Shown piece by piece: positions 20,869 through 31,737 of a DNA stretch of 64,000 bases. The DNA is from Flavobacteriales bacterium. Its GTDB lineage: Bacteria; Bacteroidota; Bacteroidia; Flavobacteriales_E; Vicingaceae. Below the pieces are notes generated by a model that made no database searches, was not told the origin of the DNA, and saw only the letters and a program-made list of their open reading frames with translations. Position 1 is the first letter of the stretch. Each line of letters opens with the position of its first letter. The stretch covers positions 186,001-250,000 of the forward strand of contig JABWCF010000003.1 in NCBI GenBank assembly GCA_013359255.1, read 5' to 3'. The translations under genes were made by a program, and so were the position numbers.

Positions 20869-23800
20869 TTATTTTAAAACCTTTATGCGAACACCTTCTG
20901 AATGTGAAGTAAATTCGGGAGCATACATGCATTGAATACTTGTAATACCATTAGAAAAATCACCCGGAATATTTACTCTAAGCGGGTATTCAAACACATA
21001 AGTTCCTTTGGGTAAAAAATCGAAAAAGAAATTCGTAGAAGCATCTTTGGTGCTTTCGTAATAGCCCAATCCGTGGCTGTATCGGTAACCCGATAACACA
21101 TTGATGGGTTCTAGTCCAGAGGCACGCATGTCTTTCATGTGTACATATTCCATATCTCTATCCACCCGCAACTCCACTCTTACCATTATTTTATCGCCCG
21201 GTTTTAGCTGCACATTTTTATCAATGGCTTTAATAACAGGACCTGCATCAGTATTTTGTTGCAGAAATAATTTTTTGTTCAGTTTTAATGGCGTTTCATG
21301 TGGTGTAATTTTGTCTAAATCTTCGAAATATTGCCAATACAAGGCTCCCCAGGCTACACCATCATCTTTTTTAGTTACTTTCACATTAGCCATAGAATAG
21401 TTTATTTCGCTGCCTGCCCATGAGGTTTTAAAGTATCCGGTACCGGCTTCTACTTTTACATTTTCCATTTTAGATGGATCTATTTTTAATCCGCCAATGG
21501 TTATTTCAACAGGGGTTGACTGGGCAAGCCAGTCGGTGCCTTTCAGTAACAATGCATAACATGCTTCGGTGGTGGCTTTGGTGGTTTTCCAATCGTTGGT
21601 TTGTTTGTTTTTAAGTAACCATACTTTCATTGCTTCTACCGATTCTTTATCTCCCGCTACCTCATCAAACGCCTCAATTAAGAGTGCTTGTGTTTCAATA
21701 GGTGCCTGATACCAATAATATCCGTAACTTACTTCTTTCCAATACATGCCTAATTCCTCGTGGTACATGGCGTTTTCTTTAAGAGATTTTATAATATCGG
21801 CCGAAACGGTTTTATTTTTCCAACGATGCAGAGCCAATGCCAACATTCCTTGCATATACCTGCTTTTGTTGATCCAGTATTTTTCGGCTTGTTTTTTATA
21901 ATAATCTACGGCTTCTTTGTTGCGTGAAGAAATTTCGGTATCGCCCAAAAAATAGCTGCGGGCGTATAAATACTGTATTTGTGTATAACCCAAATGGTCT
22001 TCGTTAAGGTAATTTTTGTTGTATTTTTTGGTTTGTTCAAAATCTTCGCGAATACGGTTATCCAGATATTTTACGCCATCTAACACCATTTGAAAAGTAG
22101 TATTATCTTCTCTTAAATTTTTTACACCTAATTTATCGAGGTGCCCAAAACCGGTAACAATATGTTGAGTAATGTAGCGATTATCGGGCATTCCTTTAAA
22201 CCATGTCCACCCACCGTTAGGCGTTTGTAAATCCTGAAGTTTTTTAAGAGCCCGTCCAAGTTCATCGCTCATTTTGTTTAAATCGAAAAGCAGGGCTACT
22301 CTTTTTTTACGTTCGGATTCGTTGTTGGCTTCGAGTACCCATGGCGTTTCCTGCAATACCAACGATTTTAATTCTTCGTTTTTGCTAAGGTTTGAAAGAA
22401 AAGCTTCGGGCGATTTGCTTTTCCAACTTTCAAAAACTGTTTTTACTTTCGGACTGGAATTTACTATATGCGAGCCAATAGAATTTGCATAGTACCTACT
22501 AAAAGTTTGTTCGGCACACTCGTAAGGATACTCCATCATGTACGGAAGTGCTTGTATTGCGTACCATGCAGGATTTGATGTAAACTCTAGGGTAAGTTTA
22601 TGATGTGTTAGGGTACTTGATTTTTCCGCTTCGGAAAGTTTTTTAAATACAAAATCTTTGGTTTGTTTTCCACGTATGGGCAATGGCATACTTTCGGTAA
22701 CCAACATACGGTTGGTTAATATGGGCACCATTCGTTCTTCTCCATCACTGAATTTGCCGGCTTTGGCTACTACTTTACAAGCCACCGTTCCGTAGCCTTC
22801 AGGAATGAATATTTCCCAGCTTACTACGGTACTTTTTCCTTTTTCGGTTTTAAATTTTTTGCTTGCTTTTTCTTTTAAAAATTTATCTGAAATAATTTCT
22901 CCGTTTTCCGGATGAGTAAAAACAATTTCAGCCTCTCCCTCTATATTTTCTGCCGCAAGGTTTGAGATTTTTGCTGAAAGCACCATTCCATCGCTTTCGC
23001 GAAAAAAGCGTGGTAAATTAGGGAACACCATCAGTTCTTTTTGTGTTACTGTTTCATTAAATCCAAAACCGTATTTCAACTCTTTGGTATGGGCCATCGC
23101 CATCACTTTCCAACGCGTTAATGCTTCGGGAACCGTAAAGGTAAATTGCGTTTCGCCTTTTTCGTTGGTGGTTAAATGCGGAAAGAAAAAGGCTGTTTCG
23201 TTTAAGTTGGTACGCACACTCACGGGTTCCGAGGGTTTGTTCTTTTCTTTTGCCAAGCTTAGGCTTTCGGTTGTTGTTTCTTCTAAAGGGATATTGGCAT
23301 CTTTTCCGCTGCTCTCTTTATCTTCGCTTTTTTTAGATTTGCTTGCAACCGGTGGTGCTTGTTCGGCTTGTTCGGCTTCTTCTCTCATCATGTCATCTCC
23401 CATTACACCGCCTCTGGGCATGGAAGATTTGGAATATCTGTAGTTATATCTATTCATATAAAAACCAAACCAATTAATATAATCGTACGAGTGCTCGTAA
23501 TGGCCGGCATAGGTATTCCAATCGTGTTGGTATAATTGTGAAGAACCGTTTCCAAAAGCCTTATTGCTTTGCCAATAATGTTTGGCATAATAATGTTGGT
23601 AAATATCAAAACTCCAATAGTGAGGCTTAAATGCGTCTAAAGAGGCATCGTACATACCGGCTAATAATTCGGCAGCTACTTTATCGCCCTTTTTATCTTT
23701 CACCGTAATTTTCCATTCTTCTTTTTGCCCCGGATATAGTTTATTTCTGAAAGTAGAAAATTCCAAATCGAGTTGCTTATTGGTAAACGGCACATGAATA

Positions 23801-26800
23801 GGAATTGAGTTCGTAAAAATTCTTCCGTATTTTACCATTGAAATATGCACCACAAAACCCCCTCTGTGTTTCTCTTCTATCGGAAATTGCAACAACGATT
23901 TATTATTATTTAATTTTATGAAAGTGCTGGTTTGAGTGGTTTCATCGTGTTCTGTTTCTACCAATACGCTTACGTTTTCGGCAGCCGATGAAATAACAAT
24001 TTGAGCTTTTTCTCCCGGTTCGCAGGTAGTTTTTTGTTCATGTATCCACCATAAATTGTTTGCGATGCTTTGGCTTGAAGCGGTGGAGTAAAGTGAAAAA
24101 TATTTTATCTCTTTTACTTCTTCGTTAAAACTATCGGTAGCAGTAAACTCTGCTACATATTCTCCCTCTTGCCATTGATGAATTTCTTTTAGAAGTATTT
24201 TATTCTTTTTAACGGTTGTGTCTGTATTAAATAATGTTTCGAAAACTTGTTTAGATTTTTCCCATTTGAATTTGTTTAACTCATCTGCATACAAATCGGT
24301 TGGAAAAGAATCATCATATTCTTTTTGTGTCAAGATATGTTTATCGGGGCGTTTTACCAAGCGACTTCTAAATACTTTTGTGGGTTCTTTCAACTTCCAA
24401 ATAGTTAACTTACCTTTTGCCGGAACGGGTTGTCCGTTAAGATTTAAAGAATGAACCATAACAGAAGTAGCTACCTCTTTTTCTATTTTATCTTTTACAT
24501 CGGAAAAGAGCGTCATAGCATTATAACCTACCGAAACGGTTGTTGAAGATTCATGTGTTTCTCCATTGATATCGGTAACCGTAGCCAGCACCGTGTAAGC
24601 AAAGGTGGGGTAATATTTTTTACCAACACTTTTATCGGGTAATGCAGTAAATTCTATTTCAAATTCTCCGTTATCGTTGGTTTTTACAATGCCATTTACC
24701 ACTTCGGTAGCGGGTGACGGGGGATAATATCCCCAACGGTAATAACTCCAGTACGGAAAACTTGTGTTTCGGGTAACCCGAAATTGCACCTCTGAATTAT
24801 CAAGATTGGAGCCTGCGTATGTTACCGCCTTTCCTTTTACTTTAATTTTTTCGTTTAGTCTAAACTGCCCTTTTACCGGTTCGAAAAGCACCTCAAAGGT
24901 GGGTCGTTTATATTCTTCTACCGAAATATAAACAGAACCGTACCCATCGGAAATGTACATATTGCCATTAAGCCCACTGCTTGGGGCTGTAAACGAACCG
25001 CTAAATGTGCCGTATTCATTGGTGGTAAGCGATACGTCTTCTATTTTTTGATTATTTACATCGTAAAAAGTAACTAGTGAGGTGTGTTTTGTTTTTATTT
25101 TATTTGAATTCAACTCCGGATTATTTTCAAGTACTATTCCTTTAAAATACACGGTTTGCCCGGGTCGGTAAATGGCTCTGTCGGTATAAAAAAAGGTTTT
25201 GGTTTCGGTGTAATTGTAACGGTATGGTTTGTATTGATAGTAGCTGTCGTTTGTGTTCAACCGATCGTTTTTGTATTTTAAGTCTAGATAAAAAGTACTG
25301 TATTCTTCGAAGGGTTCTACTTTAAAAGAGCCTTTCTCATTGGTTTTATAAGTATTTAATTTTTTCCACTCGTATTTGCGTGAGGTATAATTATATTTTT
25401 CGTAGTACAATTGGGCTTCTACATCTTTTAAAGGATTTCCTTGAGTACGATTCATTACAAAAAACTCGTACTTGCCGTTATCCATTCGTTTGGTAACATA
25501 AGCTAAGTCGCTTACCCAAAAAGGCGAATAGGCTACTGCGTGGTTTTTGAATGTAAACTGGCTATTGTCAGAAACCAGCAATACGTAGTGTCCTAAAGGC
25601 AATGAATCTATTTTAAGTTCGGTAATGTGTTGTTGAAAATCTCCATCATCGGGTAATTCTACCATCCACTCATTTTTGGTTTTAAACGAATTGAAATATT
25701 GTATCAACTTTTCTCCGTAACGGTTTTCGTTGTTTTTGTAATAATCTTCCCAATCTACCTTTATAATTTTACACCATACCTTTTTTACGTTTTTGTAAGT
25801 AAGGCTAGCCTTTAAAAAGGTATTGGAAGGGTTTGCAAATTCAACCTGAAAAGAAAGGCTTTTTTGAAAAATGGTTTCTTTGAGTGAACTGCATTGTTTA
25901 GCACCAAACGATTTCGGAAACTTTTGACTGGTTTGGTTACAAATTTCGAGTGCCTTTTTGGTGTACCACTTAAAGGTATCAGCCTCGAAAGGTTTATACT
26001 GAGAGCCTAACTGATAATAATATTGTGCTATTTTATACGTTACCTCGGCAGAAGCTTCGTGGTATACAAATTGTTTTTCTAAGTTTTCTAAGGCTTGTAA
26101 ATACAAACTGTCTTTTTCGGGAAAAACAGCCTGATTTCTTACGAGCTGCAATCTTTTTAAATCGGCATCTATTAGTGCATTGGGTTCTTTATCGTTTAAA
26201 TGCGAGGCAATAATGTTTTGCAAAATGGTGAGTGCATAAATCTTAAGAGAAAGCGTATCGGCCGATTGTATATTTATTTTAGTGAACTCTTTGGCGGGTA
26301 AAAAATATTCGGGTTTATCTACCTGAAAAGCATATATCGGAGTGGTAATACGAGCTTGTTCGTTCATAAAAAAATCTACTGCACGGTGTGCTAAAAAATC
26401 GTACAAAAAAGGACGAAGCGATCTCGATTCTTTTTGCACAATTAATATATCATCGAAAATGGCTGCAGGTGTACGTTGCAAGTCCTCCGTATTTTTAAGA
26501 GATTCTAAATAGGCTTTTATCGATGCGTCAATTAAGGTTTTGGCATCCCATGTTCTGATGTCATCTGGCTTTGTATCGGCCACCTGACTTCGATCGTGGA
26601 GTTGCCACATATTTTGCTGGTAATAATTCCAATATAGTTCAGCCAATAGCGATTGCAATATATTGCACAAAGGAAAGGCCGATTTATCGGCTTCATTTTG
26701 CACATCGTATATTGCCTTTACAAAAGAATCTTCTTCAATATACGAGTTGAATTTTATTTTATATATAAGGCATTTGGCTACTTGTGCCGGAATGTTTTCT

Positions 26801-27030
26801 TTCACTGCCTTGGCATATATCTTTTCAACCTGCTCTAATGCAGAACGGGTTAATCCTTTCTGTTCCAACGAATCTACCTTTGCCCAATCGGATAGATATG
26901 TTTTAGAATGGTTATACATTAACAAGGTTTTTTGAGGGGTGTACGTTTTCTGAGCAATAAAAAAAGTAAATCCAAGACTTGCAATGGAACACAGAACAAC
27001 GAGTACAATGGTTTTTTTTCTGGATATCAT
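20869..27030 (-). CDS. Bacterial alpha-2-macroglobulin family protein
   Basis: 2053 aa with MG-domain sequence (TKTFFYTDRAIYRPGQTVYFKGIVLENN), FPHLTTNEKGETQFTFTVPEALTRWKVMAMAHT, thioester motif YPYECAEQTFSRYY, TPNGGWTWFKGMPDN. Confidence 0.95.
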   Translation of the reverse strand: MISRKKTIVLVVLCSIASLGFTFFIAQKTYTPQKTLLMYNHSKTYLSDWAKVDSLEQKGLTRSALEQVEKIYAKAVKENIPAQVAKCLIYKIKFNSYIEEDSFVKAIYDVQNEADKSAFPLCNILQSLLAELYWNYYQQNMWQLHDRSQVADTKPDDIRTWDAKTLIDASIKAYLESLKNTEDLQRTPAAIFDDILIVQKESRSLRPFLYDFLAHRAVDFFMNEQARITTPIYAFQVDKPEYFLPAKEFTKINIQSADTLSLKIYALTILQNIIASHLNDKEPNALIDADLKRLQLVRNQAVFPEKDSLYLQALENLEKQFVYHEASAEVTYKIAQYYYQLGSQYKPFEADTFKWYTKKALEICNQTSQKFPKSFGAKQCSSLKETIFQKSLSFQVEFANPSNTFLKASLTYKNVKKVWCKIIKVDWEDYYKNNENRYGEKLIQYFNSFKTKNEWMVELPDDGDFQQHITELKIDSLPLGHYVLLVSDNSQFTFKNHAVAYSPFWVSDLAYVTKRMDNGKYEFFVMNRTQGNPLKDVEAQLYYEKYNYTSRKYEWKKLNTYKTNEKGSFKVEPFEEYSTFYLDLKYKNDRLNTNDSYYQYKPYRYNYTETKTFFYTDRAIYRPGQTVYFKGIVLENNPELNSNKIKTKHTSLVTFYDVNNQKIEDVSLTTNEYGTFSGSFTAPSSGLNGNMYISDGYGSVYISVEEYKRPTFEVLFEPVKGQFRLNEKIKVKGKAVTYAGSNLDNSEVQFRVTRNTSFPYWSYYRWGYYPPSPATEVVNGIVKTNDNGEFEIEFTALPDKSVGKKYYPTFAYTVLATVTDINGETHESSTTVSVGYNAMTLFSDVKDKIEKEVATSVMVHSLNLNGQPVPAKGKLTIWKLKEPTKVFRSRLVKRPDKHILTQKEYDDSFPTDLYADELNKFKWEKSKQVFETLFNTDTTVKKNKILLKEIHQWQEGEYVAEFTATDSFNEEVKEIKYFSLYSTASSQSIANNLWWIHEQKTTCEPGEKAQIVISSAAENVSVLVETEHDETTQTSTFIKLNNNKSLLQFPIEEKHRGGFVVHISMVKYGRIFTNSIPIHVPFTNKQLDLEFSTFRNKLYPGQKEEWKITVKDKKGDKVAAELLAGMYDASLDAFKPHYWSFDIYQHYYAKHYWQSNKAFGNGSSQLYQHDWNTYAGHYEHSYDYINWFGFYMNRYNYRYSKSSMPRGGVMGDDMMREEAEQAEQAPPVASKSKKSEDKESSGKDANIPLEETTTESLSLAKEKNKPSEPVSVRTNLNETAFFFPHLTTNEKGETQFTFTVPEALTRWKVMAMAHTKELKYGFGFNETVTQKELMVFPNLPRFFRESDGMVLSAKISNLAAENIEGEAEIVFTHPENGEIISDKFLKEKASKKFKTEKGKSTVVSWEIFIPEGYGTVACKVVAKAGKFSDGEERMVPILTNRMLVTESMPLPIRGKQTKDFVFKKLSEAEKSSTLTHHKLTLEFTSNPAWYAIQALPYMMEYPYECAEQTFSRYYANSIGSHIVNSSPKVKTVFESWKSKSPEAFLSNLSKNEELKSLVLQETPWVLEANNESERKKRVALLFDLNKMSDELGRALKKLQDLQTPNGGWTWFKGMPDNRYITQHIVTGFGHLDKLGVKNLREDNTTFQMVLDGVKYLDNRIREDFEQTKKYNKNYLNEDHLGYTQIQYLYARSYFLGDTEISSRNKEAVDYYKKQAEKYWINKSRYMQGMLALALHRWKNKTVSADIIKSLKENAMYHEELGMYWKEVSYGYYWYQAPIETQALLIEAFDEVAGDKESVEAMKVWLLKNKQTNDWKTTKATTEACYALLLKGTDWLAQSTPVEITIGGLKIDPSKMENVKVEAGTGYFKTSWAGSEINYSMANVKVTKKDDGVAWGALYWQYFEDLDKITPHETPLKLNKKLFLQQNTDAGPVIKAIDKNVQLKPGDKIMVRVELRVDRDMEYVHMKDMRASGLEPINVLSGYRYSHGLGYYESTKDASTNFFFDFLPKGTYVFEYPLRVNIPGDFSNGITSIQCMYAPEFTSHSEGVRIKVLK

Positions 27031-27125
27031 GATTGTTTTTTTGACTTAGATGAAACAAAAAGTGAATTTGCATAAATTATTTATAAAAAAACCGATAAAG
27101 AAAACGACATCGTCAATACACGCTC

Positions 27126-27518
27126 CTACAAGAACCCATTGAGCCATTTTAGTGCTTTTTCTTCCGATGAAAAAACTTTTACGGGTATTTGTGGCCGATG
27201 TAAATACAAGTACATATTGATAGCAAATGAGGTTACAGTATTCGTTTTCTCATTTACAAAAGCCAAGGCATTCGCCACAGTAGGCAATGTTTTCGTCATA
27301 AAGGCTTTTGCTTCGTTTTCCACATCTTCAATGTTAGTAACATTTCCAAGCAGTGGGGAAACACAGCCGCTTTGTAAACGTAAAATTCCTTCGTAGTTCT
27401 CAACAAAATCGCTTAAATTCAAACTCTTTATCCCCTCTAAATGCTTAAATATAAGCATTCCGTTACTACACTTTTTTATTTGAGCGTTACCTGTGGTTAT
27501 TTCTGTAAGCACTTCCAT
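27126..27518 (-). CDS. Hypothetical STAS-like protein
   Basis: 130 aa, no signal peptide; C-terminal VKVFSSEEKALKWLNGFL resembles STAS-like/DUF7793-type proteins. Confidence 0.55.
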   Translation of the reverse strand: MEVLTEITTGNAQIKKCSNGMLIFKHLEGIKSLNLSDFVENYEGILRLQSGCVSPLLGNVTNIEDVENEAKAFMTKTLPTVANALAFVNEKTNTVTSFAINMYLYLHRPQIPVKVFSSEEKALKWLNGFL

Positions 27519-27610
27519 CCGTTAATTCTACTCGTTTACCTTTTATCCGAAATATTCTCCTTTGGTACAAAGCTAAAGAAAGTATTAAAAAGAAATATAA
27601 CTTTGTTTTA

Positions 27611-29023
27611 ATGAAAACATTGTTTTTACTTCTGTTATCACTGACTCATATTGTAGCTGTACAGGCACAAGAAACTTGGACATTAAAACAGTGTGTGGAG
27701 CAAGCTCTGAAAAATAACTTACAAATCAAACAATCGGCATACAATAAAGAATCGGCCAAGAGGAGCATGGAACAAAGTTATGCCAACACACTCCCCACCA
27801 TAAACGGGTTTGCTACGCATACCTACAATTTTGGTCAAACCATCGACCCATTTACTAACCAATTTGCCAGCCAACAAGTTCGCTCTAACAGCTTAGGCTT
27901 AAATGGGCAGTTAGTATTATTTAACGGACTGCAAAATGTGCACTCCATACAACAAAATAAACTAGCTTACACAGCTTCCGAATTCGATTTACAAAAAACT
28001 AAAAATGATATTTCCATTGCGGTAGCTTCGGCTTATTTGCAGGTAATCTTTGCCGAAGAACAATTTACCAATGTCTCTGTACAAGCTGCACTTACATTAC
28101 AACAACGTAACCGAATTGAAAAACTATACCATGCAGGCAGCCTAGCAAAATCGGCACTGCTCGATATAGAAGCACAATTGGCAATGGAAGAGTTACAGGT
28201 AGTAAACAGCGAAAATCAAGTAAATTTAAGTTACTTGAACTTAAAACAGTTAATAGAAATTGACCCTACAACCTCCATTCGCTTAGAAAAACCGGAAGTA
28301 TATTCTATGGAAGCATACCTGCCTCCACAAACTGCAGCAGGAATTTATGAAATCTCATTAGAAAAAATGCCCGAAATAAAAAGTGCCGAATATAAATACT
28401 ACGCTTCTAAAAAAAGATTGGCTGCCTCTAGAGGAGGAATGAGCCCTCGCCTTACCTTAAGCGGCAACTATGGTTCGGGGTATTCAGGGCTTCAGAAAGA
28501 AATTACCGGCATTTCTCTCTCTGGCACAGATACAATAGGATTTACAGGCTCTGGCGATTATGTGTATCAACCCAAATACACCTTTCAAACACAACCTAAA
28601 TCGTTTAACGATCAGTTGCGAGATAATATCAACCGCTCGGTAGGTTTTACTTTAACGATTCCTATTTTTAACGGTTGGGCAACCAAAACCAACATTGGCA
28701 TAGCAAAACTAACCATGCAAGGAAACGAACTTGCCTTAGAACAAACTAAACGACAGTTACAAAAAAATGTACAAACAGCACATGCCGATGTTTTAGCTGC
28801 GTTTCAGAAATACAAAGCAAGCAACAAATCATACCTTGCGTTTAAAGAAAGTTTTACTTATGCCTCTTCCCGATTTGAACAAGGTGTAATAAATGCTATA
28901 GAATTTAACGATGCAAAAAATAAATTAATAAAATCCGAATCGGAATGGTTGCAAGCCAAATACGATTTGCTTTTTAAAATAAAAATATTAGAGTTTTACT
29001 CAGGTAATCCTATAGAGTTTTAA
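27611..29023 (+). CDS. TolC family outer membrane efflux protein
   Basis: WTLKQCVEQALKNNLQIKQSAYNKESA...TIPIFNGWATKTNIGIAKL; TAACTTTG promoter-like element immediately upstream. Confidence 0.94.
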   Translation: MKTLFLLLLSLTHIVAVQAQETWTLKQCVEQALKNNLQIKQSAYNKESAKRSMEQSYANTLPTINGFATHTYNFGQTIDPFTNQFASQQVRSNSLGLNGQLVLFNGLQNVHSIQQNKLAYTASEFDLQKTKNDISIAVASAYLQVIFAEEQFTNVSVQAALTLQQRNRIEKLYHAGSLAKSALLDIEAQLAMEELQVVNSENQVNLSYLNLKQLIEIDPTTSIRLEKPEVYSMEAYLPPQTAAGIYEISLEKMPEIKSAEYKYYASKKRLAASRGGMSPRLTLSGNYGSGYSGLQKEITGISLSGTDTIGFTGSGDYVYQPKYTFQTQPKSFNDQLRDNINRSVGFTLTIPIFNGWATKTNIGIAKLTMQGNELALEQTKRQLQKNVQTAHADVLAAFQKYKASNKSYLAFKESFTYASSRFEQGVINAIEFNDAKNKLIKSESEWLQAKYDLLFKIKILEFYSGNPIEF

Positions 29024-29047
29024 TTTAACCTACAAGAAAAACCACGA

Positions 29048-30349
29048 ATGAAAAAAAAGAAATTATATATACTTCTTGCCATCGTTTTTTTGGTAGTGCT
29101 TATTATTGCACTTGCCAAGGGTAGTAAAGGCGGCAGACAGCATCAGGTAACGGTAGAACAAGCCGCACTTCGCTCCATTACAGAAATTGTATCGGCAAAC
29201 GGAAAAATACAGCCCGAAACCGAAGTGAAAATAAGCAGCGATGTTTCGGGCGAAATAATAGAAATTACGGTTCAAGAAGGCGATAAAGTAAAAAAAGGGC
29301 AGTTGTTAATACGCATCAGGCCCGACACCTACCAGTCGGCCAGCGAAAGAGCCACTGCATCGTTAAACACCACCAAGGCTAATTTGGCAAACTCTAAGGC
29401 AAGGCTTGCTCAGGCAAAAGCTCAGTTTTTAACCAACGAACTTAATTATAACCGAAACAAAAAGTTGTATGAACAACAAGCCATTTCTCAGGCCGAATTC
29501 GATAATATTCAGGCCTCTTACGAAGTGGCAAAAGCGGAGGTAGAAGCAGCTGAACAAACCGTAATTGCTGCCGAATATAATGTACAAAGTGCATTAGCTA
29601 GTCTGAAAGAAGCCAATGAAAATTTAACCAAAACAACCATCTACGCTCCCATTGACGGAACCGTATCTTCTCTTAGCAAAAAAACCGGAGAACGTGTAGT
29701 GGGCACAAATATGATGGATGGCACTGAAATTATGCGAATTGCCGATTTATCGAAAATGGAAGTAAGTGTGAATGTAAACGAAAACGATATTGTTCGGCTT
29801 TCTTTAAACGATACCGCAATTATAGAGGTTGATGCTTTTATGGGAAAACCCTTTTTGGGTATTGTTACCCGTTTGGCTAATTCAGCCACTGTTCAAGGTA
29901 TTACTACCGACCAAGTAACGAATTTTGATGTTCGCATTCGCATATTGCCTTCTTCATACAAAGAATTGGTTAACGACACCAGCATTTCTTCCCCTTTTCG
30001 CCCCGGAATGTCGGCTACTGCCGATATAACCACCCAAACGGTTAAAAATGTCGTTACAGTACCGATACAGGCCGTAACGACAAGAGAGGATACCACCCAA
30101 AAAGAAGTACCCCTTGAAAAAAATAAAATGAAGGAGTGCGTTTTTATTTCTTCCGAAGGAAAGGCAAAAATAGTTTACGTGCAAACAGGGATACAGGACA
30201 ATAAATTTATTCAGGTAACCTCGGGTTTAAAAGAAGGAGAAGAGGTAATAACCGGTCCTTTTTCGATAGTAAGCAAATTGATTAACCACAATGATAAAAT
30301 TGAAATTGTAAAAAAAGAGACTCTTACAACCGGAATAGAAATAAAATAA
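29048..30349 (+). CDS. Efflux RND/ABC transporter periplasmic adaptor (HlyD/MacA family)
   Basis: N-terminal TM; VSANGKIQPETEVKISSDVSGEIIEITVQEGDKVKKGQLL; coiled coil; TTIYAPIDGTVSSLSKKTGERVVG. Confidence 0.93.
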   Translation: MKKKKLYILLAIVFLVVLIIALAKGSKGGRQHQVTVEQAALRSITEIVSANGKIQPETEVKISSDVSGEIIEITVQEGDKVKKGQLLIRIRPDTYQSASERATASLNTTKANLANSKARLAQAKAQFLTNELNYNRNKKLYEQQAISQAEFDNIQASYEVAKAEVEAAEQTVIAAEYNVQSALASLKEANENLTKTTIYAPIDGTVSSLSKKTGERVVGTNMMDGTEIMRIADLSKMEVSVNVNENDIVRLSLNDTAIIEVDAFMGKPFLGIVTRLANSATVQGITTDQVTNFDVRIRILPSSYKELVNDTSISSPFRPGMSATADITTQTVKNVVTVPIQAVTTREDTTQKEVPLEKNKMKECVFISSEGKAKIVYVQTGIQDNKFIQVTSGLKEGEEVITGPFSIVSKLINHNDKIEIVKKETLTTGIEIK

Positions 30350-30351
30350 AT

Positions 30352-31047
30352 ATGGCTTTTTTTCTTTGTATTGAAACCTCTACCATTAATTGCTCGGTTG
30401 CATTATTCGAAAACAATAACCTTATTGCCATCAAAGAAATTGCCAACGGATACCAACATGCCGAATGGCTCCATACTTTTATTCAGGAAATAATTTCTAC
30501 ACACCCTATTGAAAAGCCAGATGCTATAATAGTGGGAAAGGGACCCGGCTCGTACACCGGATTACGAATTGGGGTTGCTGCAGCTAAGGGTTTATGTTTT
30601 GCATGGAATATTCCGCTTATTGCTGCCGACTCGCTGCAAACCCTTGCTTATGCTGTTTTAAACTCAGTAAAAATTTCGGAAAACGATTTAATTTGCCCAC
30701 TTACCGATGCTCGCAGAATGGAGGTGTACACTGCATTTTATAACTCTTTCGGAGAAAGAATGACTGCCATTTCTGCAAAAATAATTTCTGAAAATTCTTT
30801 TTCCGAAGAATTGAAAAACAAGAAAATTTACTTTGTGGGTGATGCGACAGGAAAGTGCGAACCGATTTTAAGAAACAAGCATGCAAAATTTATTAACTCC
30901 TTACTACCTTCTGCAAAGTATTTAATAAATGAAGGATTAAAAAAATATACTGCCCAACAATTTGAAAACACTGCTTACTTTGAACCCTTTTATCTAAAAG
31001 AATTTGTGAGCACCATCGCTAAAAAAACATTTAAAATCGGAGAATAA
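30352..31047 (+). CDS. tsaB: tRNA threonylcarbamoyladenosine biosynthesis protein TsaB
   Basis: FLCIETSTINCSVALFENN; AIIVGKGPGSYTGLRIGVAAAKGLCFAWNIPLIAADSLQTLA. Confidence 0.95.
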   Translation: MAFFLCIETSTINCSVALFENNNLIAIKEIANGYQHAEWLHTFIQEIISTHPIEKPDAIIVGKGPGSYTGLRIGVAAAKGLCFAWNIPLIAADSLQTLAYAVLNSVKISENDLICPLTDARRMEVYTAFYNSFGERMTAISAKIISENSFSEELKNKKIYFVGDATGKCEPILRNKHAKFINSLLPSAKYLINEGLKKYTAQQFENTAYFEPFYLKEFVSTIAKKTFKIGE

Positions 31048-31050
31048 AAT

Positions 31051-31548
31051 TTACTTGCATTCAGAAATTACATTGTTTTTGCTAATGGCCACTAACTTAT
31101 CTTTTTGGGGAATAGAAATCACTACAAAAGGATATGAAATAACTTCGGCTACTATGCAATTTTGACCTGGAGAGATGTAGTTGGCAAACACCGCTAGTTG
31201 AAGATCTTTCTCTACTACCTTGCTTACTTCTATAGAATACCCTCCGCTGTTTTTTTCGCCCATGGAAAGTATAACCACCATTTGGTTTGTAAAATTAACC
31301 GAAGGCATATCGGGTTGTTCAACAAAATTTGAGAATAATTTTTTCCAACCGGCTTTCATTTCTTCGCCATCTCTTATTAATAATAGGGTATCTTGTTCAA
31401 AGCCTCCGTTATTTCCTTCGGATAAGACAGAAAAAGACACTTCGGACGAATTCCCTTTACCTTGAGAATTATTTTTTTCGGAGTTTTTACAATTCGTAAA
31501 GAGTAGGGTAAATAACAAGAAAAAATAAGAAAAAATGATTCGTTTCAT
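31051..31548 (-). CDS. Lipoprotein with PrcB-C-like domain
   Basis: Lipobox FTNCKN; FTNQMVVILSMGEKNSGGYSIEVSKVVEKDLQLAVFANYISPGQNCIVAEVISYPFVVISIPQ. Confidence 0.75.
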   Translation of the reverse strand: MKRIIFSYFFLLFTLLFTNCKNSEKNNSQGKGNSSEVSFSVLSEGNNGGFEQDTLLLIRDGEEMKAGWKKLFSNFVEQPDMPSVNFTNQMVVILSMGEKNSGGYSIEVSKVVEKDLQLAVFANYISPGQNCIVAEVISYPFVVISIPQKDKLVAISKNNVISECK

Positions 31549-31549
31549 T

Positions 31550-31672
31550 TTACATTAATCCCATTTTTGTTTTTACCCCTTTTTTTCCGTTGCATTTACG
31601 TCCGTTTGATCCGGCACAAGAAACAACAGCCAATGCGGCTACAAAAAGAAATACCCAAATTACTTTTTTCAT
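31550..31672 (-). CDS. 40-aa lipoprotein, below the ORF-track size cutoff
   Basis: Manual translation MKKVIWVFLFVAALAVVSCAGSNGRKCNGKKGVKTKMGLM*; stop lies 1 bp before the start of the next minus-strand gene. Confidence 0.75.
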   Translation of the reverse strand: MKKVIWVFLFVAALAVVSCAGSNGRKCNGKKGVKTKMGLM

Positions 31673-31737
31673 TTTATTTTTTTTAGAACTGTAAAGAAAC
31701 AGAAATTATGCCACATAACAAAAAGCCTCTATACCAA

